Shown one piece after another: positions 53,661 through 62,408 of a stretch of DNA of 64,000 bases (its first letter is position 1; each line of letters begins with the position of its first letter). The position numbers and the translations under genes were made by a program. The notes below the pieces were generated by a model. It worked only from the letters and a program-made list of their open reading frames with translations, was not told where the DNA came from and did not search any database. Origin of the DNA: Notamacropus eugenii (taxonomy: Eukaryota; Chordata; Mammalia; Diprotodontia; Macropodidae); assembly GCF_028372415.1 (NCBI RefSeq), contig NC_092872.1:554234705-554298704 (forward strand), written 5' to 3'.

Positions 53661-53844
53661 CTACACATCATGTCAAAGACCCATTGTGTCAAGGATCCAT
53701 TTCTTTAAAATTGTTCTCGAATATGAATTTAGAATTCAATAGACCATATCAGCTTTAAAAAAGTAGTCAAGGGGTAGTGATTAAATAATATATGCTTTTC
53801 AAAACGATATGTTTATATGACAGAAAGAATTACTCTAGTCAATT
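53661..53844. other. no recognised feature
   Basis: AT-rich spacer. Confidence 0.4.
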
Positions 53845-53888
53845 ACTTATATATATATGTATGTGTGTGTGTGTGTGTGTGTGTGTGA
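53845..53888. repeat. (TA)n(TG)n microsatellite
   Basis: TATATATATGTATG then a TG run of about 14 units. Confidence 0.96.
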
Positions 53889-54124
53889 ATGTGTATATGC
53901 ATGGGGAGGAAATGCAAACTGAGGTGTTCTGACTGAAGTAATCCTTTTGTGGTAGGCAGAAAAGAAAGATTAGGAGAATTAGCAATGTGGAGAGAACCAA
54001 CTCATTTTTTTTTCCTTCTTGACAGTAGGAAAATATGATATTACTATTAGGGAAAAAGGTTCTCAGAAGAGACTAAGTTTCCAAAGAATTAGCTTTTTTT
54101 ATCTAGGTTGGTTTGATTAACAAA

Positions 54125-54327
54125 AGATCATGGATTCATAGCTGAAAAGGATCTGAGAGGTCAGATCCTCTCACTTAGCAGTAGGCAGTTCCTTCATTTT
54201 ACAAAGGGGGAAACTGACACCCAAAAAGTTTAAATGACTTGTTTAAAGATAGCTATTTAAGTCGGTAGGAGAGTCAACATTTGAACTCAAGACCTCTTGT
54301 TCCAAATCCAACATCCTTTCCACTGAA
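54125..54327 (-). repeat. MIR SINE
   Basis: GATCATGGATTCATAGCTGA, CATTTTACAAAGGGGGAAAC, TTTGAACTCAAGACCTCTTG. Confidence 0.88.
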
Positions 54328-54329
54328 GT

Positions 54330-54515
54330 TTGACGTTTCATAGAGCTGGAAAAGACTGAATGGGGGCATGTAGTCAAATGTTTCATTGTACAAATGAGGG
54401 AACTGAGGCTTAGAAGACTGAGTGATTTGTCTAGGGGTCATACAAGTAAACCAATGATTCAAACCCAGGTCCTCTAAAACCCAATCCAATCTTCTATAAA
54501 TTGCAAAGCAGTATG
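54330..54515 (-). repeat. MIR SINE, tandem with previous
   Basis: ACGTTTCATAGAGCTGGAAA, GTACAAATGAGGGAACTGAG, GATTCAAACCCAGGTCCTCT. Confidence 0.85.
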
Positions 54516-55049
54516 ATTTCCTCCCCCTCAGAAACACTACCTGCCTCCTCATTTATTTTTGTGTATATCAAAAGAAGTTTTGATACAAAAATCATTAATT
54601 TTTATTAATTCGTTAATCTTCATTTTCTCATTATGTTTCGTCATGTAGCCCTTGGAGAGAGTGCTCTACTATCAATGAGGGCCCAAATCCAAGGAAGCTT
54701 GGCTTAGGCATGAGACTCTGTCCCTACTTTCCCTTAGCTCTTCACATAGACATAACTTTTAGTGGCCTTCTCTTCATGCCCCATTCCCTAACTTCTACCG
54801 TATTCTGTTCTGATATGCAGTGACAACAATTGACATTTTCTAAAGGTTTAAGTTTCTGTTAAAATGCCCTCTCAACTAATCCAAATATTTCTATCCTCTT
54901 TTTACAAAGAAATTGATTTTTTTGTTTTGAAAATGGTTTTGTGATTGACGTATTTTTTTTCCTAAGCATATGAAATCTCTAAACAAATGTATCTCCACAC
55001 AAAAGCGGTCTTTCAAATAATTTATACCTTCTTTGAAGGCAGGAGTAGT
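54516..55049. other. no recognised feature
   Basis: AT-rich, no gene or named repeat. Confidence 0.4.
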
Positions 55050-55110
55050 ATCTGATTCATAGAATTATAGAGCAGTAGCATTAGATTATGAATTTAGTGG
55101 TCATCTTGTC
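55050..55110 (-). repeat. MIR SINE, left part (split by MITE)
   Basis: CATAGAATTATAGAGCAGTA then TTAGTGGTCATCTTGTC. It resumes after the MITE. Confidence 0.65.
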
Positions 55111-55310
55111 CAGAGGTGTCAAAAATTGCAACATGTGACTCTCCCCTTCCCTCCAACACTCATTAGTACAGCCTAAACCAAATGAAATGTAATTGGGAAA
55201 TATTTAACTAAGTAAATAAATATACAGTAAAACATAGAAAACATTATATTTTAAAGCTAAATCAACGTGTGGCCCACAGTAATCCTCATGTACAGATCAG
55301 TGGACCTCTG
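55111..55310. mobile_element. hAT-type MITE (same family as 4672-5140)
   Basis: Left end CAGAGGTGTCAAAAATTG and right end GGACCTCTG are inverted termini. Internal TAAAACATAGAAAACATTAT and GTGGCCCACAGTAATCCTCA match the family. Inserted in a MIR; small internal deletion near the right end. Confidence 0.75.
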
Positions 55311-55329
55311 TTTCTCTTTCAGTTTTTTA

Positions 55330-55455
55330 CCACTTATCTCACTGAGTGTTTTCATTTTACAAATGAGGAAACTAAGACCCAATAAAATGATTTGTTCAAG
55401 TTCATAAAGTAAGTGGGAGAACCAGCATTTAAAGTTCATCTTCGGACTCCAAATC
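55330..55455 (-). repeat. MIR SINE, right part
   Basis: CATTTTACAAATGAGGAAAC, TAAGACCCAATAAAATGATT, TAAGTGGGAGAACCAGCATT. Confidence 0.8.
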
Positions 55456-55456
55456 A

Positions 55457-55702
55457 AAGGGGTAGCAGTTGGTTCAGCAGAAAGAGTATTGGGCCTGAAG
55501 CCATAAAGACCTGAGTTCAGATATGGCCTCAGACATGTACTAGTTTGCCTCAGTTTCCCCATCTGTAAAATGGAGATAATATTAGCACCTGCTTCTCAGA
55601 GTTGTTTTGAGGATTAAATGAGGTAATGATTATAGAGCACTCAGTATAGTGCCCGGCACAGAGTAAATATTATATAAATATTATTATAATTATTATTATT
55701 AA
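55457..55702 (+). mobile_element. tRNA-headed MIR/THER-type SINE, full length
   Basis: GGGGTAGCAGTTGGTTCAGC, CCTGAGTTCAGATATGGCCT, TTTCCCCATCTGTAAAATGG, then AGTTGTTTTGAGGATTAAAT and a TTATTATTATT tail. Confidence 0.85.
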
Positions 55703-55739
55703 ATCCAGCACTCTTTCCATGTTGTCCATTTTCATATTG

Positions 55740-55995
55740 ATCTGTTTACTGCCACCTAATGCCTTCCATTCCTTTTCTTTCTCCATATAACAACTGCTCT
55801 GATCCATAATCTTCCTTTTCATTTTTAATTAGACAAAATCTACCCATCTGTCAAAATCCAGATCTGATCTTATTTCCTCAATGAAGTTTTCCCTGCCTTC
55901 ACCAGGTCTCTCCTTCCTTAGAACTCATATTGTACTTAACTGTCTTTACTAATCATTTGGGACTCCAGTTATCTTGCTTTTTCTGCATTTATATT
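55740..55995 (+). repeat. L2 LINE fragment
   Basis: TGCCTTCCATTCCTTTTCTT, GTCAAAATCCAGATCTGATC, CTCAATGAAGTTTTCCCTGC. Confidence 0.65.
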
Positions 55996-55999
55996 TTCC

Positions 56000-56330
56000 C
56001 TCAACAAACGCTTATTTAAGAAAACACTCTGTGAGTTACTCTTTTGGAGGGGAAAATAGAAGAAAAGTAAATAAGACCTATCCTCCATCTTCAAGGAGTT
56101 TATAATTCAATAGTTTAATTAAGACATATGGACAAATGGCTAAAATAGAAAATAAAGCACATGAAGTTCAAAGGTAAGGCACAAACAAGGCACTATGTGA
56201 GAATTTCCAAAAGAAAGAAATCATCTCAGTCTGGAAAGTCAGGGAGACTTCTTGGAAGGTCTGTTCCTGAATGGGACTTGGAAGAATGTACAAAATTTCA
56301 ATAATAGTGTGAGATTATTCCACAAAGGAA
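56000..56330 (-). repeat. L2 LINE 3' end, antisense
   Basis: TCAAGGAGTTTATAATTCAA, GTCAGGGAGACTTCTTGGAA, GAATGGGACTTGGAAGAATG, the antisense order of the L2 3' UTR. Confidence 0.7.
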
Positions 56331-56384
56331 AAATAATGTGACTGAGGAAACTTAATTATCTTTTTATGTCATAATATATCACAA

Positions 56385-56480
56385 AGAATAATTCGCTTGG
56401 ATACAGAAGACCTGGGGTCAAATGCCTGTTCTGACACACGTTGCTTGCAGAACAGGATGACAGGGTCATTGACCCTGGGG
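56385..56480 (+). repeat. MIR 5' fragment
   Basis: GGATACAGAAGACCTGGGGT then CAAATGCCTGTTCTGACACA. Confidence 0.65.
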
Positions 56481-56484
56481 TAAT

Positions 56485-56630
56485 AGCATAGGAGTTCACA
56501 GGTCATCCAGTTCAACCTCCTCAATTTCTGTGAGAAAACTTGAGGTCCAGGAGGTTATATAACTTGTCAGTTGGTACACAGTTGGTTAGTGACTAATGTT
56601 GAATTTGAATCTCTCTCTTCCTGGATGCTT
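56485..56630 (-). repeat. MIR SINE
   Basis: ACAGGTCATCCAGTTCAACC, TTGAGGTCCAGGAGGTTATA, AACTTGTCAGTTGGTACACA. Confidence 0.75.
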
Positions 56631-56631
56631 G

Positions 56632-56882
56632 GACTTAGGTGGCTCAGTGGTTAGTGTGCCAGGCCTGAAGTCAGGAAGACTCATCTTCTTGAATTCAAAT
56701 CTGACCTCTGACACCAGCTGTGACCCTGGGCAAGTCACTTAACCCTGTCTGTTTCATTTTCCTCATCTGTAAAAAGAAATGGAGGAGAAAATGGCAAACC
56801 ACTCCAGTATCTTTGCCAAGAAAACCCCTAAATCAGGTCATGAAGTTTTGGATGTAACCGAGAAACAACTGCATGACAACTT
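56632..56882 (+). mobile_element. MAR1-like CORE-SINE, full length
   Basis: TTAGGTGGCTCAGTGGTTAG, TGACCCTGGGCAAGTCACTT, AAAATGGCAAACCACTCCAG, TATCTTTGCCAAGAAAACCC, tail AACCGAGAAACAACTGCATG. Confidence 0.93.
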
Positions 56883-56924
56883 CCTGCTTCCTAGTATACC
56901 ATCAGCACCATGTTTGCTGTAACT

Positions 56925-57004
56925 ATAAACAAATGATTTTATCTCTGTGAAATGGGAATGACAATTCTTGTATTTTCTATCTAAAGGGGCTGTGGTGAAA
57001 TACT
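56925..57004 (+). repeat. MIR 3' half
   Basis: AACAAATGATTTTATCTCTG, TGAAATGGGAATGACAATTC. Confidence 0.55.
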
Positions 57005-57180
57005 TAGTGAAACATCAAGTGAATTTGGAGCCTTGAAGACCTCAGTGTAAATCCAGGCCCTCCTACTTACTTACTTAACCTTTGATAAGTCTCTTCTTTT
57101 CTATGAAGTTGAGTTCCATCAAGTATAAACTGAGAGGAATTGCTAGATGACCTCCCTTTCAGTCTAAATCCTGTGATCTC
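57005..57180 (+). repeat. MIR SINE
   Basis: AATTTGGAGCCTTGAAGACC, TCAGTGTAAATCCAGGCCCT, TGACCTCCCTTTCAGTCTAA. Confidence 0.8.
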
Positions 57181-57282
57181 CTGTGATAACCACATTTACT
57201 TTGACCAAAAAGCCAACTGGTAAGCTTAGATTTTCCAGATCCAAATTCTGTGATTTTAGGGGAGACAATATGATGAAGCCAT

Positions 57283-57335
57283 ATATGCATACATACACAC
57301 ATGTATGTTTGTATGTACATATGTGTATGTATATA
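57283..57335. repeat. short TA/CA/TG microsatellite
   Basis: ATGCATACATACACACATGT then TGTATGTACATATGTG. Confidence 0.85.
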
Positions 57336-57344
57336 GTTCCACTT

Positions 57345-57450
57345 TTGACAAGGCTGTTTTCATCTCTGATCCTCAGTTATTCCAACTCTAAAATAAAGAG
57401 GTGAGCCTATAGAATGTTTAAGAGATTCTATCCAGTTCTGTGGTTTCAAA
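57345..57450 (+). repeat. MIR 3' half
   Basis: GATCCTCAGTTATTCCAACT, CTAAAATAAAGAGGTGAGCC, TATCCAGTTCTGTGGTTTC. Confidence 0.6.
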
Positions 57451-57458
57451 AGTATTGC

Positions 57459-57639
57459 ATGGGTGAGGAACCTGCAGCCTTGAGGTCACATGTGACCCTC
57501 TAGGTCTTCAAGTGTGGCCCTTTGAATTCAAACTTCACAGAACAAATCCCCTTAATAAAAGGATTTGTTCTGTAAAACTTGAACTCGAGTCAAAAGTCTA
57601 CACCCAAGGACCTAGAAGGTCACAGATGTCCTACCCCTG
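57459..57639. mobile_element. fold-back hAT-like MITE, copy 2 (near-complete hairpin)
   Basis: Arms fold over nearly the whole length. The stem apex is an exact 13-bp inverted repeat ACAGAACAAATCC (57537-57549) and GGATTTGTTCTGT (57561-57573) around an 11-base loop. Outer arms carry CTCTAGGTC and GACCTAGAAG. Same family as 12836-13048. Confidence 0.85.
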
Positions 57640-57719
57640 GAGAGAATTTCCCATGTTGAAACTCCCACTATCAATGCAGGTCAGCACTATCTCTATAATG
57701 TGTAGTTTGGGAGAATTAT

Positions 57720-57840
57720 ATAAGGATACGGAGAGGTTAAGTGATCTATCTGCCTAGGGTCACCCTGCCACTATGTCTCAGGGTCAGGGCCTGATGCCGG
57801 TCTTTTTGACTTTGAGGCCAGCTTTCTAAGTGCTACACAA
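57720..57840 (-). repeat. MIR SINE
   Basis: GGATACGGAGAGGTTAAGTG, CTATCTGCCTAGGGTCACCC, GGTCTTTTTGACTTTGAGGC. Confidence 0.75.
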
Positions 57841-57844
57841 TGTT

Positions 57845-58390
57845 GCATTTCAAAGGTTTTTCAGCAAAAGAAATAAAACTATCAATAAATACTCCAAAAT
57901 ATTCAAAATCACTAACAATTAGAGATAGCAATATTAAAGTGACTGACAGCAATCTATTATCTATCAAGCTAGTAAGATGGGTAAATTCATGATCTGATAG
58001 GCTTTTGAATGGCAACAATGCTCAGTCATTGATGGTAGAGCTCTCAATTCAGTTCAGCCACCTTAGAGAACAATTTAAATTTATCCAATAAATGTCACTA
58101 AACTGTTTATACCTTTTCACGCAGAGATTCCATTATTAGAACAATAGTAAAGGGAATTGTTGCCAAAAGAAATGTCCATATATAGTTAAATGTTTGTAGC
58201 AACATTGTTATAAAAATATATACCCAGCAATTGAGTGTTGGGCAAACAAATCATGGTCTGTGCATGTAATAAGACTTTTTGATCAAATATTTTGATCAAA
58301 ATAAATGTTGATTTTGGAGATTTCAGTAAAACATGGGAAGATATATGAAGTAAGAGAAAATGAAGAAAGCAGAGGCAAAATGATTATAAA
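57845..58390 (+). repeat. old L1 ORF2 C-terminal fragment
   Basis: It follows the sense L1 3' coding order: GAAATAAAACTATC, AACAATTAGAGATAGCAATA, TTGATGGTAGAGCTCTCAAT, GAGAACAATTTAAATTTATC, TTAAATGTTTGTAGCAACAT. No intact frame. Confidence 0.65.
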
Positions 58391-58418
58391 AATGTTATTG
58401 ATATTGGTTGGTTGGATG

Positions 58419-58434
58419 GTTGTTGTCCATTTTT
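58419..58434. repeat. target-site duplication, left
   Basis: GTTGTTGTCCATTTTT, identical to 61213-61228. The repeated sequence belongs to the tail of the RTE-like LINE. Confidence 0.9.
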
Positions 58435-59277
58435 TTTGCTTTAAATTTTTTAAAATTAATTTCTTTAACTTTTAACATTCATTTTCACAAAATTTTGGGT
58501 TCCAATTTTTCTCCCCATTTGTCCCCTCCCCCCACCCCAAAACACCAAGCATTCTGGTTGCTCCTATCACCAATCTGCCCTCTCTGCTATCATCCCTTCC
58601 TTCCCTTGTCCCCATCTTCTCTTTTGTCCTGTAGGGCCATATAACTTTCTATACCCCTTTACCTGTATTTCTTATTTCCTAGTAGCAAGAACAGTACTCG
58701 ACAGTTGTTCCTAAAACTTTGAGTTCCAACTTCTCTTCATCCCTCCCTCCCCACCCATTCCCTTTGGGAAGGCAAGCAATTCAATATAGGCCATATCTGT
58801 GTAGTTTTGCAAATGACTTCCATAATAGTTGTGTTGTGTAAGACTAACTATATTTCCCTCTATCCTATCCTGCCCTCCATTGCTTTTATTCTCTCTTTTG
58901 ATCCTGTCCCTCCCCAAGAGTGTTGACTTTAGATTACTCCCTTCTCCCACTGCCCTCCCTTCCATCATCCCTCCCCCACCCTGCTTATCCCCTTCTCCCC
59001 CACTTTCCTGTATTGTAAGATAGGTTTTCATATCAAAATGAGTGTGCATTTTATTCCTTCCTTGAGTCAAATGTGATGAGAGTAAACTTCATGTTTTTCT
59101 CTCACCTCCCCTCTCTTTCCCTCCACTAAAAAGTCTTTTGCCTGCCTCTTTTATGAGAGATAATTTGCCCCATTCCATTTCCCCCTTTCTCCTCCCAATA
59201 TATTTCTCTCTCACTGCTTAATTTCATTTTTTTAAGATATGATCCCCTTCTATTCCATTCACTCTGTGCTCTCTGTC

Positions 59278-59318
59278 TCTGTGTGAGTGTGCATGTGTGT
59301 GTGTGTGTGTGTATGTAA
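59278..59318. repeat. (TG)n microsatellite inside HAL1-like element
   Basis: GTGTGAGTGTGCATGTGTGT run after the ORF1 stop. Confidence 0.95.
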
Positions 59319-59457
59319 TTGCACCAACTACCCAGATACTGAAAAGCTTCAAGAGTTACAAATATTGTCTTTCCATGTAGGAATGTAAACAGTTCAACTT
59401 TAGTAAGTCCCTTATGACTTCTCTTTGCTGTTCACCTTTTCATGCTTCTCTTCATTC

Positions 59458-60544
59458 TTATGTTTGAAAGTCAAATTTTCTTTTCAGCTCTGGTCTTTTC
59501 ATCAAGAATGCTTGAAAGTCCCCAATTTCATTGAAAGACCATTTTTTCCCCTGAAGTATTATACTCAGCCTTGCTGGGTAGGTGATTCTTGGTTTTAGTC
59601 CTAGTTCCTTTGACTTCTTGAATATCATATTCTACTCCCTTTGATCCCTTAATGTAGAAGCTGCTAGATCTTGTGTTATCCTGATTGTATTTCCACAATT
59701 GTTTCTTTCTAGCTGCTTGCAATATTTTCTCCTTGACCTGGGAACTCTGGAATTTGGCCACAATGTTCCTAGGAGTTTCTCTTTTTGGATATCTTTCAGG
59801 CGGTGATCTGTGGATTCCTTGAATACTTATTTTGCCCTCTGGTTCTAGAATCTCAGGGCAGTTTTCCTTGATAATTTCATGAAAGATGATGTCTAGGCTC
59901 TTTTTTTGATCATGGCTTTCAGGTAGTCCCATAATTTTTAAATTGTCTCTCCTGGATCTATTTTCCAGGTCAGTTGTTTCTCCAATGAGATATTTCACAT
60001 TATCTTCCATTTTTTCATTCTTTTGGTTTTGTTTTGTGATTTCTTGGTTTCTCATAAAGTCATTAGCCTCCATCTGTTCCATTCTAATTTTGAAAGAACT
60101 ATTTTCTTCAGTGAGCTTTTGAACCTCCTTTTCCATTTGGCTAATTCTGCTTTTGAAAGCATTCTTCTCCTCATTGGCTTTTTGGACCTCTTTTGCCAAT
60201 TGAGTTAGCCTATTTTTTAAGGTGTTATTTTCTTCAGCATTTTTTTGGGTCTCCTTTAGCAAGGTGTTGACCTGCTTTTCATGCTTTTCTTGCATCTCTC
60301 TCATTTCACTTCCCAGTTTTTCCTCCACCTCTCTAATTTGATTTTCAAAATCCTTTTTGAGCTCTTCCATGGCCTGAGCCCATGGAATATTTATTTTGGA
60401 TGTTTGGGATACAGAAGCCTTGACTTCTGTGTCTTTCCCTGATGGTAAGCATTGTTCTTCCTCATCTGAAAGGAAGGGAGGAGATATCTGTTCACCAAGA
60501 AAGTAACCTTCTATGGTCTTATTTTTTTTCCCTTTTCTGGGCAT
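59458..60544 (-). pseudogene. LINE ORF1p, nearly intact, one 8-bp deletion
   Basis: RNA-binding ORF1 protein of the HAL1-like element. Start at 60544 (MPRKGKK-); an in-frame ATG at 60586 is less likely because relatives begin at the later Met. Order: basic N-terminus, a long Glu/Lys/Gln-rich coiled coil (about residues 55-195), an RRM start with RRDNLKIMGLPE (about 196-208), then PPERYPKRETPRNIVAKFQ and VKEKILQAARKKQ (about 240-280), matching mammalian L1 ORF1p. An 8-bp deletion near 59697-59700, absent from the copies at 24.65 and 62.91 kb, shifts the frame. The open frame runs to 59528 out of frame. The native frame resumes afterwards to a stop at 59458, which gives 364 residues if the 8 bases are counted. 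Confidence 0.9.
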
Positions 60545-61190
60545 TTTCCCAGCCAGTGACTTGACTTCAGAGTGTCCTCTCCACATGCATCACTCCTCCA
60601 GATCTGCCCAGCTAGTGTTTGGGGTCTGAGATTCAAATGCTGCTTCCCAGCCTCAGGGCTTTGGTTGAGGGTGGGGCTGCTATTCAGTGTGAGATTAAGT
60701 TCAGGTGCTCAGGTTGGGGCAGGGCCACCACACAGGGCTCAGTTGCCTCAGGGGGTTTATGCAGAGACCTTCAACAATGGATCCAGGCTCCTGCCTGCTT
60801 TGGGAGCCCTTGTCCACTGCAGCCTCTGCTGCTGCCTCCTGAGGGGGCCTGAGTTATGGGGACACCCCGCTCCCCTCTCAGCCAGCCAAAAAGACTCTCT
60901 CACTGACCTGTGGGTGGAGGGACCTGCGCAACTGCTGGAGATTCTGTCCCTGAAGCCTGCTCGGATCTGCTCCTCTCAGTGCTGTGTGGCCAAGGCAGGG
61001 CTGGGCTTTGCTCCGGGTCTGGTGCATGAGGGACCTTTTGTGTAGGTTTTCCAGGTTTCTCTGGAACAGAAATCTCCTCCACTCCATTGTTCTGTGGCTT
61101 CCGCTGCTCCAGAATTTGTTGGGAGTTCTTCTTTACAGGTATTTTATGGGCTGTGGGTTTGGAGCTAGCATATGTGTATCTTTCTACTCC
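60545..61190 (-). promoter_or_regulatory. L1-type 5' UTR / internal promoter region
   Basis: GC- and CpG-richer than its surroundings, as in L1 promoters. It contains a short upstream frame at 61082-60900 (60 codons) whose residues QASGTESPAVAQVP resemble QASEMESPPAAEVP in the frame at 62307-61957 of another copy. Confidence 0.6.
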
Positions 61191-61210
61191 ACCATCTTAG
61201 CTCCTCCCCC
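61191..61210 (-). promoter_or_regulatory. YY1-like site at L1-type 5' end
   Basis: Minus strand AAGATGGTGGAG just inside the first 25 bases, as in primate L1 (a YY1 site directing start-site choice). Similar at 26251, 43890 and 62408. Confidence 0.55.
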
Positions 61211-61212
61211 TC

Positions 61213-61578
61213 GTTGTTGTCCATTTTTGAAGAGGACTAAAATAACATCACTATGATAAAGTGAAATTTCAATGTGTACAGCTGTGGCTGATCAGACCAA
61301 AATGAGCTTGGAATGCTCTACCACAGGTTGGGCACAAATAGTCTGCATGAATATTTGAGTTGGATACTCCAAATTTCCACATCCTATGTTTACTTTGTGC
61401 TGTCTCAATTCTGCTTTGCTCACAGAGCACAGCACGCTTTCTAATATGGGCATGCCATACTGAGTGATCCTGTGCCAGTGTCTCCCATGTTGCACAGTCA
61501 AATCCAAAGTTCTTGAGAGAGACTTTGAGAGTGTCCTTGTATTGCTTCTTCTGACTACCATGTGATTGTCTGCCCCAT
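61213..61578 (-). pseudogene. C-terminal fragment of an RTE-like non-LTR LINE ORF
   Basis: A minus-strand frame of 106 codons (61589-61269) has QKKQYKDTLKVSLKNF, a motif typical of the region after reverse transcriptase in RTE/CR1-type LINEs. It ends with a C2H2 finger, C-x2-C-x12-H-x3-H (CPTCGRAFQ...ISHSCTH). The 3' tail (61213-61268) is the target of the HAL1-like insertion. 5'-truncated; clade uncertain. Confidence 0.7.
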
Positions 61579-62408
61579 GTGATTTTCAAAATCCTTTTTG
61601 AGCTCTTCCATGGCCTGGGACCATTGCATATTTCTTTTTGAGGTTTTGGATGCAGAAGCCTTGACTTTTATGTCTTCCCCTGATGGTCAACATTATTCTT
61701 CTTCATCTGAAAGGATGGGGGAGAATACCTGTTCACCAAGAAAGTAACCTTTTATAGTCTTACTTTTTCCCCTTTTTTGGGCATTTTCCCAACCAGTTAT
61801 GTGACTTTTGGGTACTTTGTCAAGTGTAGGGTATACTTTGGGGACTTGTAAGTTCTCAATTCCTCCAAGGTGGCACAATCAAGGGAGAGGATTTTACTCC
61901 TCAGGGGCCTCCATCTCAGCCATGCCCCAGGACCATGCTCAGGGCTGAGGTTCATATCAGCTGCTCACTTCCTCTAGGGCCTTTAAGATGAGCTGCTCCA
62001 ACAATGGACCCTGCCTGCTGCTGCCACTGCTGCCTGGGATCAGAGTTAGGGGAAGACCTTGCTCACTTCTCACTCTGGGTGGAAAAAACCCTCTCACTGA
62101 CCTTTGGCACCTGTGGGCTAAGGGAACCTCTGCTGCTGGTGGAGATTCCATCTCTGAAGCCTGTTCTGGTCCTGCTTCTCCTGATGCCATGCCACGAAGG
62201 TTGGGCTGGGCTCCCCTCTGTGTCTGGTGCAACAGACCTTTCCCATTGGCCTTCCAGGTCACCCTGGGCTGGAAATCTCCTCCATTTTGTTGTTCTGTGG
62301 CTTCCATTGCTCTAGAATTTGTTGGGAGTCTTTCTTTACAGATATTTTATGGGCTGTGGGGGAAGAGCTAGAGTATGTGCATCTTTCTACTCTGCCATTT
62401 TGACTTCA
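61575..62408 (-). mobile_element. L1/HAL1 5' end: 5' UTR and start of ORF1
   Basis: On the minus strand it starts at 62408 (GTGAAGTCAAAATGGCAGAG). It passes the 5' UTR (a 116-codon frame at 62307-61957) and an ORF1 start inferred at 61784, and breaks off at about 61575 where ORF1 encodes the coiled-coil start. No 3' part follows. Confidence 0.75.

Larger units (their letters stand above)
58435..61212 (-). mobile_element. full-length HAL1-like retrotransposon (2.78 kb, no ORF2)
   Basis: Bounded by an exact 16-bp target duplication. On the minus strand: 5' end at about 61210 (GGGGGAGGAGCTAAGATGG), GC-rich 5' UTR to 60545, ORF1 to 59458, a (CA)n segment, a purine-rich 3' UTR with two L1-tail-like blocks, and an A-rich end. 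There is no endonuclease or reverse transcriptase segment. The same order recurs at 23340-26251. Movement would depend on L1 enzymes in trans. Half-L1 (HAL1) families are known in mammals; identity with a named one is not checked. Confidence 0.85.

Noticed and set aside
58276..58301. Paired TTTTGATCAAA palindromes
   Set aside because: Short AT-rich words inside an old L1 fragment; probably chance.
60572..61256. Plus-strand frames of up to 157 codons in GC-rich DNA
   Set aside because: They run antisense through an L1-type 5' UTR; the GC content lengthens open frames. I see no domain.
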